Below are positions 40,945 through 52,097 of a DNA stretch of 64,000 bases, in pieces. The notes under the pieces are model-generated. The model made no database searches, was not told the DNA's origin, and saw only the letters and a list, made by a program, of their open reading frames with translations. The DNA is taken from contig NZ_CP012020.1 in the NCBI RefSeq assembly GCF_001183865.1, positions 1,426,001 to 1,490,000 on the forward strand. Reading direction: 5' to 3'. The stretch's first letter is position 1, and every line of letters starts with the position of its first letter. Origin of the DNA: Methylophilus sp. TWE2. Lineage in GTDB: Bacteria > Pseudomonadota > Gammaproteobacteria > Burkholderiales > Methylophilaceae. Position numbers and translations under genes: made by a program.

Positions 40945-42753
40945 ATGGCAGCTAACGGACCCATGACCGCCTCTGAAATTGCCCGCGAAACCATCAAGCA
41001 AATGGCTGCGCGTCGCGTGGAGCCGACGCCGGACAATTACACGCAAATTTATTTTGAGGTGGCCGGCAAGCCAACAAAAGAAGATGCCGCAAGTGCACTG
41101 CGTAAAGCACTTAAACAGTTGCCACATGATTCATTAGAGCAGACAAACTGGATCAACCGCTGGGAAAAATTACTCAAGCAGGACAACTGGCAGGGGCTTG
41201 GCGAATTATTGACCGAGTCTATGCAGTCTCAGTTGAACCATTCGACCAAATGGCCAAAGGCAATACGTACTTTGCTGCAAGCCTGGGATGACAAGCGCAG
41301 TGGTGTGGATGTTGCCAGAAAGCGTGAAACATTAGAACGTGTGCTGATCAACTTTGGTAACGATGAAACCTTGGCAGACAAGCTGATTGGCATGGCGAAT
41401 CATTGGCTACCTGCAGATGCGCGGGCTGAAGGAGTGCCTCTGACCAATACGGCAGATTTGCCTGCTGTCGAAGAGGTAGCCAATGTTTCTAGTGAAGCCG
41501 CTAGTCTGCCTGGTGAAGTACAACAGTTTCATGGTGCTTTCACCATCTTGCAAACGCTCTTGAAACAAACCTTACAATTAGGATTGATTCCTCGCCTGGA
41601 AGGCTATCCTGATTTACAAGCTGAGGCCGTAGCCTTGCAAGAAAGTACTGAGCGTGCCAAAAAACTCAAGGAATGGGAATCGCTGGCTAAATCCCTTAAA
41701 GCCTTGTTGTTACGGGTGGAAGTGATAGGTGCCAAAGAAGATGATGTCCGTGGTGATATTATTGATCTCTTACATTTGCTCCTTTCCAACATTGGAGAAC
41801 TGGTGGCAGAGGATGGCTGGCTCAGTGGCCAGGTATATGCCGTGCAGTCCATTATCAGCGGTCCGCTAGACAGAACCAAACTCAAGCAGGCAGAAAAAAG
41901 CCTCAAAGAAGTGATTTATAAACAAAGCCTGGTAAAACATAGCCTGATCGAAGCACGTAATTCGTTCAAAGCCATGATCAGTACGTTTATTGACAAGCTG
42001 AAATACATGGGGGATGCGAGTGAATTATATGGTGGCAAGATCGAAAGTTACGCTCAAGAGCTATCGAAAACGGATGACCTAATTAAAATCAATGAGTTGG
42101 TAAATCATTTGATGCGAGATACTTCCGTGATGCAGACGGATATCATGCGTTCGCGTGATGATTTGCTGAATCAGCAGCGGGTGGCGAGTGATACCCAGTT
42201 GCGCATGCAAAAGTTGCAAGAAGAGTTGCAGCAATTGAGTGAAGTCGTTCGGATTGATCAACTGACAGGGGTACTCAACCGGCGCGGTATGGATGAAGCA
42301 TTTAATACCGAAATCGCCCGTCACCGTCGTAGTGGCGAGTCACTGAGTGTGGCCTTGCTTGATATTGATAATTTTAAAATACTGAATGACCAGCATGGGC
42401 ATGCTGCAGGCGATTCTGCACTCAAGCATCTGGCAAGCGTGATCAAGCGTGCAGTCAGGCCAACCGATATTGTGACCAGGATGGGTGGCGAAGAGTTTGT
42501 GGTCATACTGCCCAATACCAACCTGAACGAAGCGGTAGTGACCATGACGCGCTTGCAGCGCTCGCTGACCAAGGAGTATTTCCTGGGCAATAACCAGAAG
42601 CTACTGATTACTTTCAGTGCTGGTGTGGCGCTGTTTAAGGTTGAGGATGACGTGGCAACAATTTTGCTGCGGGCCGACCAAGCGATGTACCTGGCGAAGA
42701 AGAGTGGCAAAAACCGTGTGATGACCGAACTCGACCTGGAAGCCAACCCATAA
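40945..42753 (+). CDS. GGDEF diguanylate cyclase with long helical N-terminus
   Basis: 602 codons from ATG 40945. Residues 1 to about 430 are helical and rich in coiled coil (MTASEIARETIKQMAARRVE, LRMQKLQEELQQLSEVVRID) and include no membrane helix. The GGDEF domain follows, with the active-site GGEEF at 514-518 and the inhibitory I-site RxxD (RPTD, 505-508) five residues upstream. All catalytic features are present, so it should make cyclic di-GMP and be product-inhibited. The N-terminal half resembles the uncharacterised helical region of several betaproteobacterial diguanylate cyclases. Cytoplasmic. Confidence 0.9.
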   Translation: MAANGPMTASEIARETIKQMAARRVEPTPDNYTQIYFEVAGKPTKEDAASALRKALKQLPHDSLEQTNWINRWEKLLKQDNWQGLGELLTESMQSQLNHSTKWPKAIRTLLQAWDDKRSGVDVARKRETLERVLINFGNDETLADKLIGMANHWLPADARAEGVPLTNTADLPAVEEVANVSSEAASLPGEVQQFHGAFTILQTLLKQTLQLGLIPRLEGYPDLQAEAVALQESTERAKKLKEWESLAKSLKALLLRVEVIGAKEDDVRGDIIDLLHLLLSNIGELVAEDGWLSGQVYAVQSIISGPLDRTKLKQAEKSLKEVIYKQSLVKHSLIEARNSFKAMISTFIDKLKYMGDASELYGGKIESYAQELSKTDDLIKINELVNHLMRDTSVMQTDIMRSRDDLLNQQRVASDTQLRMQKLQEELQQLSEVVRIDQLTGVLNRRGMDEAFNTEIARHRRSGESLSVALLDIDNFKILNDQHGHAAGDSALKHLASVIKRAVRPTDIVTRMGGEEFVVILPNTNLNEAVVTMTRLQRSLTKEYFLGNNQKLLITFSAGVALFKVEDDVATILLRADQAMYLAKKSGKNRVMTELDLEANP

Positions 42754-42866
42754 CTATTTTGGACATGTACCACGGTATTCAAGCGCTTTCCTCCTAAAAC
42801 GGTGGTAGGCATACCCAGCCACGCTTTGGCATGATATGCTAATTGGCATCTTGATTGAGGTGCCAA

Positions 42867-44015
42867 TTGTCCACTCCTTTTATCCATCCATCTACTGTCA
42901 GTTCCTCTCTCGGCAACGTTCCTGTCGATAGTGTCAAGGATGCCTTGCATGAAAGCGAGCGCAGATTTTCAGCGATTGTTTCCAGCATCCCCGGTCTGGT
43001 ATTTCAAATGCACATGGCCGAAGATGGTCAAGTGGTGTTCACCTACCTGAGTGAGGGCTGCGAGGCACTGTTAGGCATTCCTGCTGCGGCTTTGCTTAAG
43101 GACGCGCAAACCTTGTTTCAGGCCATGGAAGAGCATTCAGCCAGCCAGTTCAAGCAGAAATTGCAAAAGTCGGCTAGACATCATAAGCGCTTGGATTGGG
43201 AAGGGCGGATATGGATTGCTGACTGGCAAGACATGAAATGGGTGAATATCCGGGCGACTGTACGTGATTTGGGGCAGGGTGCTGTGCAGTGGGATGGCAT
43301 CATGCTCAATATCAGCCAAAGTAAACACGAAAAGCAAGAGATTGAGCAGGCCAGGCGTGATTTGCAGGCACTGACTGCGCATATTCACCAGGTCAAGGAG
43401 CAGGAGCGCGTCAGTATCGCGCGTGAAATTCACGATGACCTCGGTGGCAATCTTACCGCAATGAAATTAGGTCTTTCCACCATCATCCAGCAAATCGAAG
43501 AATCTCAGCCTGTGAATATGGAACAAGCAACCATGCTGCAGGCCATCATTAATCAAACCTTTGACGCAGTGCATCGTATTTCAGGGAATTTACGGCCTAA
43601 TATACTGGACCTTGGCCTAGTGGATGCACTCGAGTGGCAAGTCAATCAGTTTAAAAAACAATTGGGTGTTACTGCTAGATTTTTGACCAATTGCCGTGAT
43701 CTGGAGTGTGATGCCGACCAGTCTATGGCATTGTTCCGTATCTGCCAGGAAGCACTTTCAAATATTGCCAAATATGCGCAAGCCAATCAGGTTGCCGTGG
43801 AACTGTCCCTCAACGGTGACGTATTGTTCATGACCATTTCAGATGACGGGATAGGCATCGCGCCTGCCGATAAAATCAAGCCTAATTCCTTTGGTTTGCG
43901 TGGCATGCAAGAGCGTGCCGCGGCTTTGGGTGGAGAGTGCCAGATTGTAGCTGCAGCCCAGGGAACAGGCACCTGTATTGAAGTGCGTACTCCATTGATT
44001 GCCATCTCGTCGTGA
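42867..44015 (+). CDS. PAS-containing NarX-type sensor histidine kinase
   Basis: 382 codons from TTG 42867, chosen because GAGG lies six bases upstream; a longer in-frame TTG at 42855 lacks a ribosome site. A PAS domain (about 25-155, RRFSAIVSSIPGLVFQMH and PLVQWDGIMLNISQ-like end) is followed by the HisKA_3 dimerisation domain with the phosphoacceptor in REIHDDLGGNLTAMK (His189), and a HATPase_c domain (FRICQEALSNIAKYAQANQ, ISDDGIGIAPADK, FGLRGMQERAAALGG). No transmembrane segment, so it senses a cytoplasmic cue. The response regulator gene follows after 70 bases. Confidence 0.92.
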   Translation: MSTPFIHPSTVSSSLGNVPVDSVKDALHESERRFSAIVSSIPGLVFQMHMAEDGQVVFTYLSEGCEALLGIPAAALLKDAQTLFQAMEEHSASQFKQKLQKSARHHKRLDWEGRIWIADWQDMKWVNIRATVRDLGQGAVQWDGIMLNISQSKHEKQEIEQARRDLQALTAHIHQVKEQERVSIAREIHDDLGGNLTAMKLGLSTIIQQIEESQPVNMEQATMLQAIINQTFDAVHRISGNLRPNILDLGLVDALEWQVNQFKKQLGVTARFLTNCRDLECDADQSMALFRICQEALSNIAKYAQANQVAVELSLNGDVLFMTISDDGIGIAPADKIKPNSFGLRGMQERAAALGGECQIVAAAQGTGTCIEVRTPLIAISS

Positions 44016-44085
44016 CAGAACCGCCGTAGCGTTTTACAATAAATTGACAAGACCAATTTTATATTGGCAACACTGAGGAAATAGC

Positions 44086-44724
44086 TTGGATACTAAAATT
44101 AGAGTCATTATTGTGGATGACCATGCCATTTTACGTTCTGGCATCAAGCAGATATTGATTGCCAGCGGTGATATTGAAGTGGTAGGGGAGGCGGAAAATG
44201 TAGCGCAGGCAATCAGGTGCGTGCGAGAGTTGAGCGCTGATGTGATGTTGCTGGATATCTCCTTGCCGGATAAAACCGGCATTGAGGCACTCAAGCTGAT
44301 TAAACGCGAAAATGCTGCGCTCAATATCCTGATGTTATCGATGTATATGGAGGAGCAATATGCCGTACGCTCTATCCGCTCTGGGGCATCCGGTTATTTA
44401 TGCAAACATACCGCTTCAGAAGAATTGTTGACGGCGATTCATACCCTGGCCAAAGGCAAGAAATATATCACCCCGAATGTGGCAGAAATTCTGGCCGAGC
44501 AGGTGGGGACAGACCATAATATTGCACCACATGAGATATTGTCAGATCGGGAGTTTCAGGTCATGCGACTGATCGCTTCTGGCCTCTCTGTGAGTGAAAT
44601 AGCTGATAAGCTCGCTTTATCAGTCAAAACAGTCAGTATGTACCGTACGCGCCTGCTTGAAAAGATGCATCTCAAACACAATGCGGATATCACGCATTAT
44701 GCGATCAAGAATCAGCTGGTTTAA
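44086..44724 (+). CDS. NarL/FixJ-family response regulator
   Basis: 212 codons from TTG with GAGGAA five bases upstream. The receiver domain has VIIVDDHAILRSG, phosphoacceptor Asp57 in VMLLDISLPDKTG and Lys/Thr positions (LMLSMYME, LCKHTASEE). The C-terminal LuxR-type helix-turn-helix is DREFQVMRLIASGLSVSEIADKLALSVKTVS (read in two parts). It is the partner of the kinase upstream. Target genes unknown. Confidence 0.93.
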   Translation: MDTKIRVIIVDDHAILRSGIKQILIASGDIEVVGEAENVAQAIRCVRELSADVMLLDISLPDKTGIEALKLIKRENAALNILMLSMYMEEQYAVRSIRSGASGYLCKHTASEELLTAIHTLAKGKKYITPNVAEILAEQVGTDHNIAPHEILSDREFQVMRLIASGLSVSEIADKLALSVKTVSMYRTRLLEKMHLKHNADITHYAIKNQLV

Positions 44725-44740
44725 TGATAGACCTGAAAAT

Positions 44741-44770
44741 AAAAAAAGCCTCAAAAGAGGCCTTTTTTAT
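44741..44770. terminator. Bidirectional terminator between response regulator and pgi
   Basis: AAAAAAAGCCTC AAAA GAGGCCTTTTTT, placed between two convergent genes. Confidence 0.9.
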
Positions 44771-44784
44771 TTTTAATCAATTAA

Positions 44785-46437
44785 CTAGGATATTTTCTTC
44801 GCGTAATTGATTAAGCCGTTGGTTGAGCTGTCAAACCCTGTCACGGCTTCCGGTGTATTCAATTGTGGCAGAATTTGGCTGGCGATTTGCTTGCCGTATT
44901 CCACGCCCCACTGGTCGTAACTGTTGATGTCCCAGATAATACCCTGCACAAAAATCTTGTGTTCATACAAGGCAATCAGCTTGCCCAGGGTGTAAGGGGT
45001 CAGCTGTTTGAACAGTATGGAGGTCGTTGGACGGTTACCTTCGAATACTTTGTGCGGTAACAAGTCTTCCAGTGCTTCGCCACTCAGTCCCTGTTTTTCG
45101 AGTTCTGCACGCGCTTCTTCACGGGTTTTACCCAGCATCAATGCCTGTGTTTGAGCCAGAAAATTGGCGAGCAGGATTTTGTGGTGCTGATCGTCTGGGC
45201 TGCCCACTTTGTAATGGCTGTTAGCTGGCATCAGGAAATCAGCGGGCACCATTTGCGTACCCTGGTGTATCAGCTGATAGAATGCGTGCTGACCGTTGGT
45301 GCCAGCTTCACCCCAGATGACTGGTCCAGTTTTATAGCTGACGCGGCTGCCGTCACGGCAAATGAATTTACCGTTACTTTCCATATCGGCTTGCTGCAAA
45401 TAAGCTGCAAAGCGAGACATCCCCTGGTCGTAAGGCAAGATGGCGTGAGTATCCACATGGAAGAAGTTGTTATACCAGATGCCGAGCAATGCCATGATAA
45501 CAGGCATGTTCTGTTCCAACGGCGCAGTCTGGAAGTGCTGGTCCATGGCGTGTCCACCAGCCAACATTTGTTCAAAGTTGTCCATGCCCACATACAGGGC
45601 GATCGATAAACCGATGGCTGACCACAAGGAGTAGCGGCCACCCACCCAGTCCCAGAAAGCAAACATGTTCTTGGTATCTATGCCAAATGCTTGTACCGCT
45701 TTGGCATTGGTGGATAAAGCCACAAAATGTTTGGCCACATGCTGGTCTTGCTGGGCTGCGTTTAGGAACCAACGGCGAGCGGAATGGGCGTTGGTCATGG
45801 TTTCCTGCGTGGTGAATGTTTTGGAAGCCACAATAAACAAAGTAGTTTCCGGATGGCAGGTTTCCAGTACACGCATCAGATGCGCACCATCAATGTTGGA
45901 AACAAAATGCGCTTTCAAATCCGGGCTTGCATATGGTTTCAAGGCGTCGCAAGCCATCACTGGACCCAAATCAGAGCCGCCAATACCAATATTCACGATG
46001 TCGGTAATACGCTTGCCAGTGTAACCAGTCCACTGACCGCTACGCACCTGCTCAGTAAAGCTACGCATTTGTGCCAGCACGGCATTGACTTCTGGCATCA
46101 CATCCTTGCCATCGACATACACTGGTGTATTGCTACGGTTGCGTAGTGCGGTGTGCAATACAGCACGGTTCTCGGTGATATTGATTTTTTCACCGCTGAA
46201 CATGCGGCTGCGCCAGTGCTCAATATTGGAGTCACGCGCCAGTTGAAACAGGTGTGCTAAGGTTTCTTTTGTAATGCGGTGTTTGGAGTAGTCGAGCAGG
46301 ACATCTTCTACGGTGAGGCTAAACTCTTCAAATCGTTTCGGGTTTTGTTTGAACAGGTCGCGCATTTGAACATTGCGCATTTCAATTTGATGCTGGTTCA
46401 GCGCGTGCCAGCTCGGGTGTGTGGTTAGTTTTGCCAT
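44785..46437 (-). CDS. pgi: Glucose-6-phosphate isomerase
   Basis: 550 codons, the normal length of the large bacterial form. The family signatures [19 protein letters not shown] and [21 protein letters not shown] are present, as is the catalytic-region [12 protein letters not shown]. It interconverts glucose 6-phosphate and fructose 6-phosphate. In methylotrophs using the ribulose monophosphate cycle this step feeds the oxidative branch that regenerates NADPH; here it also links glycogen metabolism to that cycle. It is followed upstream by glgB on the same strand. Confidence 0.96.
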   Translation of the reverse strand: MAKLTTHPSWHALNQHQIEMRNVQMRDLFKQNPKRFEEFSLTVEDVLLDYSKHRITKETLAHLFQLARDSNIEHWRSRMFSGEKINITENRAVLHTALRNRSNTPVYVDGKDVMPEVNAVLAQMRSFTEQVRSGQWTGYTGKRITDIVNIGIGGSDLGPVMACDALKPYASPDLKAHFVSNIDGAHLMRVLETCHPETTLFIVASKTFTTQETMTNAHSARRWFLNAAQQDQHVAKHFVALSTNAKAVQAFGIDTKNMFAFWDWVGGRYSLWSAIGLSIALYVGMDNFEQMLAGGHAMDQHFQTAPLEQNMPVIMALLGIWYNNFFHVDTHAILPYDQGMSRFAAYLQQADMESNGKFICRDGSRVSYKTGPVIWGEAGTNGQHAFYQLIHQGTQMVPADFLMPANSHYKVGSPDDQHHKILLANFLAQTQALMLGKTREEARAELEKQGLSGEALEDLLPHKVFEGNRPTTSILFKQLTPYTLGKLIALYEHKIFVQGIIWDINSYDQWGVEYGKQIASQILPQLNTPEAVTGFDSSTNGLINYAKKIS

Positions 46438-46562
46438 GTTATGTTGTTGCTATCGTTTTTCAAGTCAATTAATTTTTGGGGGCTTGCAAGCACATGGTCC
46501 GGCCATGTCTTGCATAGCAATATCTTTACTACCAGTTTACATGCCGCATACAGTGTAACCAG

Positions 46563-48797
46563 TTATTGTAACTGAAGTATGACACCTGCCAGTGGCGGCA
46601 GATCCACACTGATGGAGACAGGGTTGTTCATCCAGGGAATAGCGTCGCTCTGACAGCCATGACCATTGCCTAAATTGCTGCCACCATAACAAGCGGCATC
46701 ACTGTTCAACACTTCTTTGTAGTAACCCGGTTGCGGTACGCCCAAACGATATTGATGGCGCGGTACTGGTGTGAAATTTAACACTATTATAACAAAACTA
46801 TGCTCATTGCCGCGTCTGATGTAGCTCAATATTGACTGCCCGGCATCTTCACAGTCTATCCACTGGAAGCCTTGAACGTCAAAATCATGCACATGCAACG
46901 CAGGCTGCTGGCGGTAAAGTCGATTGAGGTCGCGGCTGAGTGATTGAATCCCTCTGTGCAATGCATGCTCTGGGTTTGTTTCTTCCAGCAGGTGCCAGTC
47001 CAGGCTTTGGTTGACGCTCCATTCACGGTGCTGGCCAAATTCGTTACCCATAAAATTGAGTTTTTTGCCTGGCATGGTCATCTGCATGGTCTGTAGCAGG
47101 CGCAGGTTGGAAAACTTTTGCCAGGTATCCCCTGGCATTTTGTCCAGTAATGACCGTTTTCCGTGTACGACTTCATCATGAGAGAAGGGTAGTACAAAGT
47201 TTTCGGAATACGCATACATCTGCCCAAACGTCAGGCGGTTATGATGGTATTGGCGGTAAATCGGATCTAGTTGCATGTAGGTAAGGACATCATTCATCCA
47301 GCCCATGTTCCATTTCATGCTGAAACCGAGTCCACCCGCATACACTGGACGGGAGACAGCCGGCCAGGCTGTGGACTCTTCCGCAATGGTGAGTGCACCC
47401 GGAAAGCGCTCGCCGACCATGAGGTTGAGCTGTTTGAGGAATTCGATGACATCCAGATTCTCACGTCCACCGTAAGCATTGGGCAGCCATTCACCGTCTT
47501 TGCGGGAGTAGTCAAGGTAAAGCATGGAGGCCACAGCATCTACACGCAGCCCGTCAATGTGAAACTCCTGCAACCAGTAATAAGCGTTGCTTAGCAAAAA
47601 ATTACGGACTTCATTGCGGCCATAGTTGAAAATATAAGTGCCCCAGTCCATATGCTCACCCAATCGGGGATCTGCATGCTCATACAACGCGGTGCCGTCG
47701 AAACGTGCCAGGGCCCAGTCATCTTTAGGGAAGTGGCCAGGCACCCAGTCCAGAATCACACCGATATTGGCGGCATGGCAACGATCAATAAAATACTTCA
47801 AGTCATCTGGACTGCCATAGCGCTGGGTAGGGGCAAAGTAGCCAGTGACCTGGTATCCCCAAGATTCATTGAGCGGGTGTTCGGCCACGGGCAACAACTC
47901 TATATGGGTATAGCCCATATTGACCAAATGCGGAATCAAGACATCAGCCATCGCCCGGTAACTCAGAAAATGCCCGTTCTGGTCGCGTTGCCAGCTGCCC
48001 AAATGCACTTCATAACAATTGAATGGTGCATGCAGCCAATCAAGTTGTTGACGTTGTTGCAACCAGGATTCATCTTGCCAGACATAGCGACTCTGGCAGA
48101 TGCGGTTGGCCGTTCCGGGCCTGGCTTCAAAGGCTTTGCCATACGGGTCAGCCTTGAGCATGATGTGGCCGTGCTCGCGATTGCGTATCTCAAATTTGTA
48201 TAAATCGTGTTCGGTCAACTGCGGTATAAACAGCTCCCACACGCCGCTACTGCCCAGCACGCGCATGGCATGTACTCGGCCATCCCATTGGTTAAAGCTA
48301 CCAACCACGCTGACACGCTCTGCATTAGGCGCCCAGACGGCAAAGCGCACGCCAGCAACACCATTGATGGTCATCGGGATTGCGCCCAGTGTGTTATACG
48401 CTTCGTATAAGCGACCTTCGCCAAACAAATGCAGGTCATCTTTAGATAAGGTGCTGCCAAAGCCGTAGGCGTCGAAAGTCTCGTAGCTGGTTTGTTGACC
48501 TCTCAGGCGAATTTTCAAGGCAATCGGACCAGTTAAAGGCATTACCGAAGTATAAAGAAATAGCCCCTGCTGATGTGCCAAGGTCATTTCTTGCCAGTCC
48601 TGATCAGCCTTCACATGGATACTTTCGGCGTGTGGCAAAAAGACGCGCACATGCCATGGGCCTTGCTTGCCTTCTGCATGCACACCCAGATACTCGAATG
48701 GATTGTGGTGGGTGGCGTCTAAAATACGTTGCAGGTGCAGTGTGTCTGCATGGGGAGGGGTGACCGTAGGTTTGGCTGTCATGCTCGCGATGTCCAT
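46563..48797 (-). CDS. glgB: 1,4-alpha-glucan branching enzyme
   Basis: 744 codons. Two N-terminal CBM48/early-set domains ([18 protein letters not shown] and [20 protein letters not shown]) precede the GH13 catalytic domain with [37 protein letters not shown] (nucleophile Asp near 419), TIAEEST (acid/base Glu near 472) and [16 protein letters not shown] (transition-state Asp). The C-terminal beta domain is intact. It makes the alpha-1,6 branches of glycogen. Divergent from glgC, with a 200-base shared promoter region. Confidence 0.96.
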   Translation of the reverse strand: MDIASMTAKPTVTPPHADTLHLQRILDATHHNPFEYLGVHAEGKQGPWHVRVFLPHAESIHVKADQDWQEMTLAHQQGLFLYTSVMPLTGPIALKIRLRGQQTSYETFDAYGFGSTLSKDDLHLFGEGRLYEAYNTLGAIPMTINGVAGVRFAVWAPNAERVSVVGSFNQWDGRVHAMRVLGSSGVWELFIPQLTEHDLYKFEIRNREHGHIMLKADPYGKAFEARPGTANRICQSRYVWQDESWLQQRQQLDWLHAPFNCYEVHLGSWQRDQNGHFLSYRAMADVLIPHLVNMGYTHIELLPVAEHPLNESWGYQVTGYFAPTQRYGSPDDLKYFIDRCHAANIGVILDWVPGHFPKDDWALARFDGTALYEHADPRLGEHMDWGTYIFNYGRNEVRNFLLSNAYYWLQEFHIDGLRVDAVASMLYLDYSRKDGEWLPNAYGGRENLDVIEFLKQLNLMVGERFPGALTIAEESTAWPAVSRPVYAGGLGFSMKWNMGWMNDVLTYMQLDPIYRQYHHNRLTFGQMYAYSENFVLPFSHDEVVHGKRSLLDKMPGDTWQKFSNLRLLQTMQMTMPGKKLNFMGNEFGQHREWSVNQSLDWHLLEETNPEHALHRGIQSLSRDLNRLYRQQPALHVHDFDVQGFQWIDCEDAGQSILSYIRRGNEHSFVIIVLNFTPVPRHQYRLGVPQPGYYKEVLNSDAACYGGSNLGNGHGCQSDAIPWMNNPVSISVDLPPLAGVILQLQ

Positions 48798-48997
48798 TTG
48801 ACTAGCCTCAATCCTATCAAAAAAAGTTAAGATTTACGTCATTTGTATTTGAAATTTCGTTGTCTTTACCCGAATTATCATGCAGACTGTGAGTGCCAGA
48901 CCTGCGGCTATCCAGCGTTGTGCTGTCTTTGTTCCACTGACATCGCTGCCCTGACTGCGGGCTGATTTTCAGGATCAGGAAAACAGGAAATAGCATC

Positions 48998-50320
48998 ATG
49001 TCCCAAGCTGCAGAGTTTGTCGAACGTCGTAAAGTTAACCGGCGACAAGAACGTCCTTCCGACCGGTTTATCAGTAACCTGACTAAAAATACCGTTGCCA
49101 TTATCCTGGCCGGTGGCCGTGGCAGTCGCTTGAAGAACCTGACAGACTGGCGTGCGAAGCCGGCTGTACAGTTTGGCGGTAAATTCCGCATTATCGATTT
49201 TCCATTATCCAATTGCATTAACTCAGGTATCCGCCGTATTAATGTTGCGACGCAATACAAGGCACAGAGCCTGATCCAGCACGTACAACGAGGTTGGGGG
49301 TTTTTGCGTGGCGAGTTTAATGAGTATGTGAACATCATCCCGGCACAGCAGCGTTTGGGCGAAGAGTGGTACAAAGGTACGGCAGATGCCGTATACCAGA
49401 ATATAGACCTGTTGCGCGAGAATGGCGGTGAATACATTTTGGTGCTGGCGGGTGACCATATTTATAAAATGGACTACGGAAAAATGCTGGCGACGCATGC
49501 ACGCAGCAATGCTGATATGACGATTGCCTGCATCAATGTGCCGTTGGAAGATGCCAAAGGATTTGGTGTCCTTGAGGTGGATGGGACTGACCGCGTCATC
49601 GCTTTTGACGAAAAACCAGCACAGCCCAAACCCACGCCCAACAATCCTGAGGTGGCTTTTGCCAGCATGGGGATTTATGTATTCAATGCCAAGTTTTTGT
49701 ATGAGCAGCTGATCCGGGATGCCTATGACCGCAAGTCCAACCACGATTTTGGCCAGGACATTATTCCCTACATCATCAAAAAATATCGCGTACAAGCCCA
49801 TCGCTTTACCGATAGTTGCGTCGGTGCACAAAGTGATAACTATTACTGGCGCGATGTTGGCACTATAGATGCATATTGGGAGGCCAATATGGAGCTCACC
49901 AAAGTCATCCCCGAGCTGAACCTGTATGACAGTGAGTGGCCGATCTGGACTTACCAGGAGCAACTTCCACCAGCCAAGTTTGTCTTTAAGGATGAAGGCC
50001 GTACCGGTAAAGCCACAGACTCGTTAGTGTCTGGCGGCTGCCTGATCAGTGGTTCTTGCGTGTCTAACTCGGTATTGTTTTCTGGAGTACATGTCGCAGA
50101 CTACTCTGACCTGGATGGCGCCGTTGTCCTGCCTAAAGTCAGGATCAATGAAGGGGTAGTCATGCGGAATGCGGTCATCGACCGTGGTTGCGAAATACCG
50201 GCTGGCATGCAGATTGGCGTAGACCTCGATAGAGACAGGAAGCGTTTTTATGTCTCTGAAAAAGGCATCGTACTGGTGACGCCAGATATGCTGGGACAGG
50301 ATTTGTATCGTGTGAAATAA
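48998..50320 (+). CDS. glgC: Glucose-1-phosphate adenylyltransferase
   Basis: 440 codons. Nucleotidyltransferase signature [41 protein letters not shown], the fructose-1,6-bisphosphate/activator-region lysine context at the N-terminus, [19 protein letters not shown], and a left-handed beta-helix at the C-terminus ([20 protein letters not shown]). It makes ADP-glucose for glycogen. The N-terminal 30 residues are basic ([18 protein letters not shown]), longer than in E. coli. Confidence 0.96.
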   Translation: MSQAAEFVERRKVNRRQERPSDRFISNLTKNTVAIILAGGRGSRLKNLTDWRAKPAVQFGGKFRIIDFPLSNCINSGIRRINVATQYKAQSLIQHVQRGWGFLRGEFNEYVNIIPAQQRLGEEWYKGTADAVYQNIDLLRENGGEYILVLAGDHIYKMDYGKMLATHARSNADMTIACINVPLEDAKGFGVLEVDGTDRVIAFDEKPAQPKPTPNNPEVAFASMGIYVFNAKFLYEQLIRDAYDRKSNHDFGQDIIPYIIKKYRVQAHRFTDSCVGAQSDNYYWRDVGTIDAYWEANMELTKVIPELNLYDSEWPIWTYQEQLPPAKFVFKDEGRTGKATDSLVSGGCLISGSCVSNSVLFSGVHVADYSDLDGAVVLPKVRINEGVVMRNAVIDRGCEIPAGMQIGVDLDRDRKRFYVSEKGIVLVTPDMLGQDLYRVK

Positions 50321-50359
50321 CATCAACATTGATAGGTAATATGGAAAAGAGGTTGAGGG

Positions 50360-52066
50360 ATGTCCGATAAAAAATTGCTGTTAAACCTGTATTGGCACAT
50401 GCATCAACCTGATTACCGCGATCTTGTGACCGGGGCTTACGTACTGCCCTGGACCTATCTTCATGCGCTCAAGGATTATAGCGACATGGCCTATCACCTG
50501 GAGCAGATTCCTGCCGCCAGGGTGACTTTCAATTTTGTACCTATTCTGGTGGAGCAACTGCATGATTATGCCGAACAGGCGTGTAGCGGGGTGTGGCGCG
50601 ATCCATTATTACACCTGCTCGGAAACCCCGACCTAGACCATATTTCTGATGTTGAATGCCAGTTAATCGTCGATAGCTGCTTCAAGGCGCATCATGAAAA
50701 AATGCTGAGCCCGTTTCCGCATTACCAGCGTTTGTTGAAGTTGTATGAGCTGGTTGCACCGCTCATGCAAAACGGCCAGTTTCATTACCTTTCTGCCCAA
50801 TACAAGGCTGATTTACTGGTTTGGTATCACCTGGCCTGGACGGGCGAAGGCTTGCGGCGCAAGAATAAAACCGTGCAGGCCCTGATGCAAAAAGGGGTTT
50901 TATTTACGTTTGAAGACCGGCTGGCATTGCTGGGGGTGATCAGTGAAACCTTGCAGGGTATTTTGCCGCGCTACCAGGCATTGTTGGCAAAAGGTCAGAT
51001 CGAAATGTCGACAACCCCCTATTATCATCCGATACTGCCGCTGTTGATAGACTTGAAAAGTGCGCATGATGCGATGCCTAAAGCGCCTCTTCCTCAGGCC
51101 GCAACCTACCCAGATGGCTACACACGCGCCATTTCGCATGTGGAAGCAGCCCAGCTATACCATGAAAAAGTATTTGGTCAAAAGGCCACCGGGATGTGGC
51201 CAGCTGAAGGCGCAGTCTCGCATACTGCACTTTCTCTACTTGCCGAACAGGGTATTGCGTGGGCTGCGACGGGGCAGGGTGTACTAGCCAACAGCTTGCG
51301 CAAGCTAGGCCTGCCGCATGAGCACGCTCAACAATATCTCTACCAACCTTACAAAATTACCAATGGCCAGCAGGATGTCGTCTGCTTTTTCCGTGATGAC
51401 CAGTTATCAGACAAAATTGGCTTTGAATACTCCAAGCAATACGCCAGTGAGGCCGTGAATGATTTCGTGCAGTCGCTGGAATCCATCCTGGCCAATAGTG
51501 ACGATAAAACGCCGGTTGTGAGCGTGATTCTGGATGGTGAAAATGCCTGGGAATATTATCCTTACAACGGCTATTACTTCCTGCAGGAACTTTATCAGGC
51601 GCTCGCCCATCATCCTGATATCCAGATGACAACATTTAGTGACATTCTGACCATGCAGCAAACACAGCAATTGCCTGAGCCAACACTATTAAATGATATC
51701 TGTGCCGGTAGCTGGGTCTATGGCACGTTTAGCACCTGGATAGGTGAACCGGCAAAAAATCGCGCCTGGGATTTGTTATGTGAAGCCAAGCGCCAATATG
51801 ACCAGCATGTGCATGAGTTGTCTGCAGATGCCAAGGAAAAATGCCAGCAACAGTTAGCCTTGTGCGAAGGTTCAGACTGGTTCTGGTGGTTTGGCGATTA
51901 CAACAATGCGCAGAGTGTCCAAAGTTTTGACCAGCTATACCGTCGTAACCTGAGCAATCTCTATCATTTGCTCGGGTTGACGCCGCCCAGTCACCTGTCT
52001 CAGCCCATTAGCCTGGGTGGCGGTGATGCCGAAAATGCAGGCACCATGCGCCGTGGGCAATCCTGA
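50360..52066 (+). CDS. GH57 alpha-glucan-acting glycoside hydrolase
   Basis: 568 codons. GH57 motifs are evident: LNLYWHMHQPDYRD at the N-terminus, GMWPAEGAVSHTALSLLAEQ with the nucleophile Glu283, and VVSVILDGENAWEYYPYNG with Asp392 as acid/base candidate. GH57 enzymes include amylases, 4-alpha-glucanotransferases and branching enzymes. The setting between glgC and malQ suggests action on storage glucan. It is distinct from GlgB, which is GH13. Spacing to glgC 39 bases, to malQ 31. Confidence 0.88.
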   Translation: MSDKKLLLNLYWHMHQPDYRDLVTGAYVLPWTYLHALKDYSDMAYHLEQIPAARVTFNFVPILVEQLHDYAEQACSGVWRDPLLHLLGNPDLDHISDVECQLIVDSCFKAHHEKMLSPFPHYQRLLKLYELVAPLMQNGQFHYLSAQYKADLLVWYHLAWTGEGLRRKNKTVQALMQKGVLFTFEDRLALLGVISETLQGILPRYQALLAKGQIEMSTTPYYHPILPLLIDLKSAHDAMPKAPLPQAATYPDGYTRAISHVEAAQLYHEKVFGQKATGMWPAEGAVSHTALSLLAEQGIAWAATGQGVLANSLRKLGLPHEHAQQYLYQPYKITNGQQDVVCFFRDDQLSDKIGFEYSKQYASEAVNDFVQSLESILANSDDKTPVVSVILDGENAWEYYPYNGYYFLQELYQALAHHPDIQMTTFSDILTMQQTQQLPEPTLLNDICAGSWVYGTFSTWIGEPAKNRAWDLLCEAKRQYDQHVHELSADAKEKCQQQLALCEGSDWFWWFGDYNNAQSVQSFDQLYRRNLSNLYHLLGLTPPSHLSQPISLGGGDAENAGTMRRGQS

Positions 52067-52097
52067 CCAGTTTTAATTTTATCTGAATGCCAATCAC

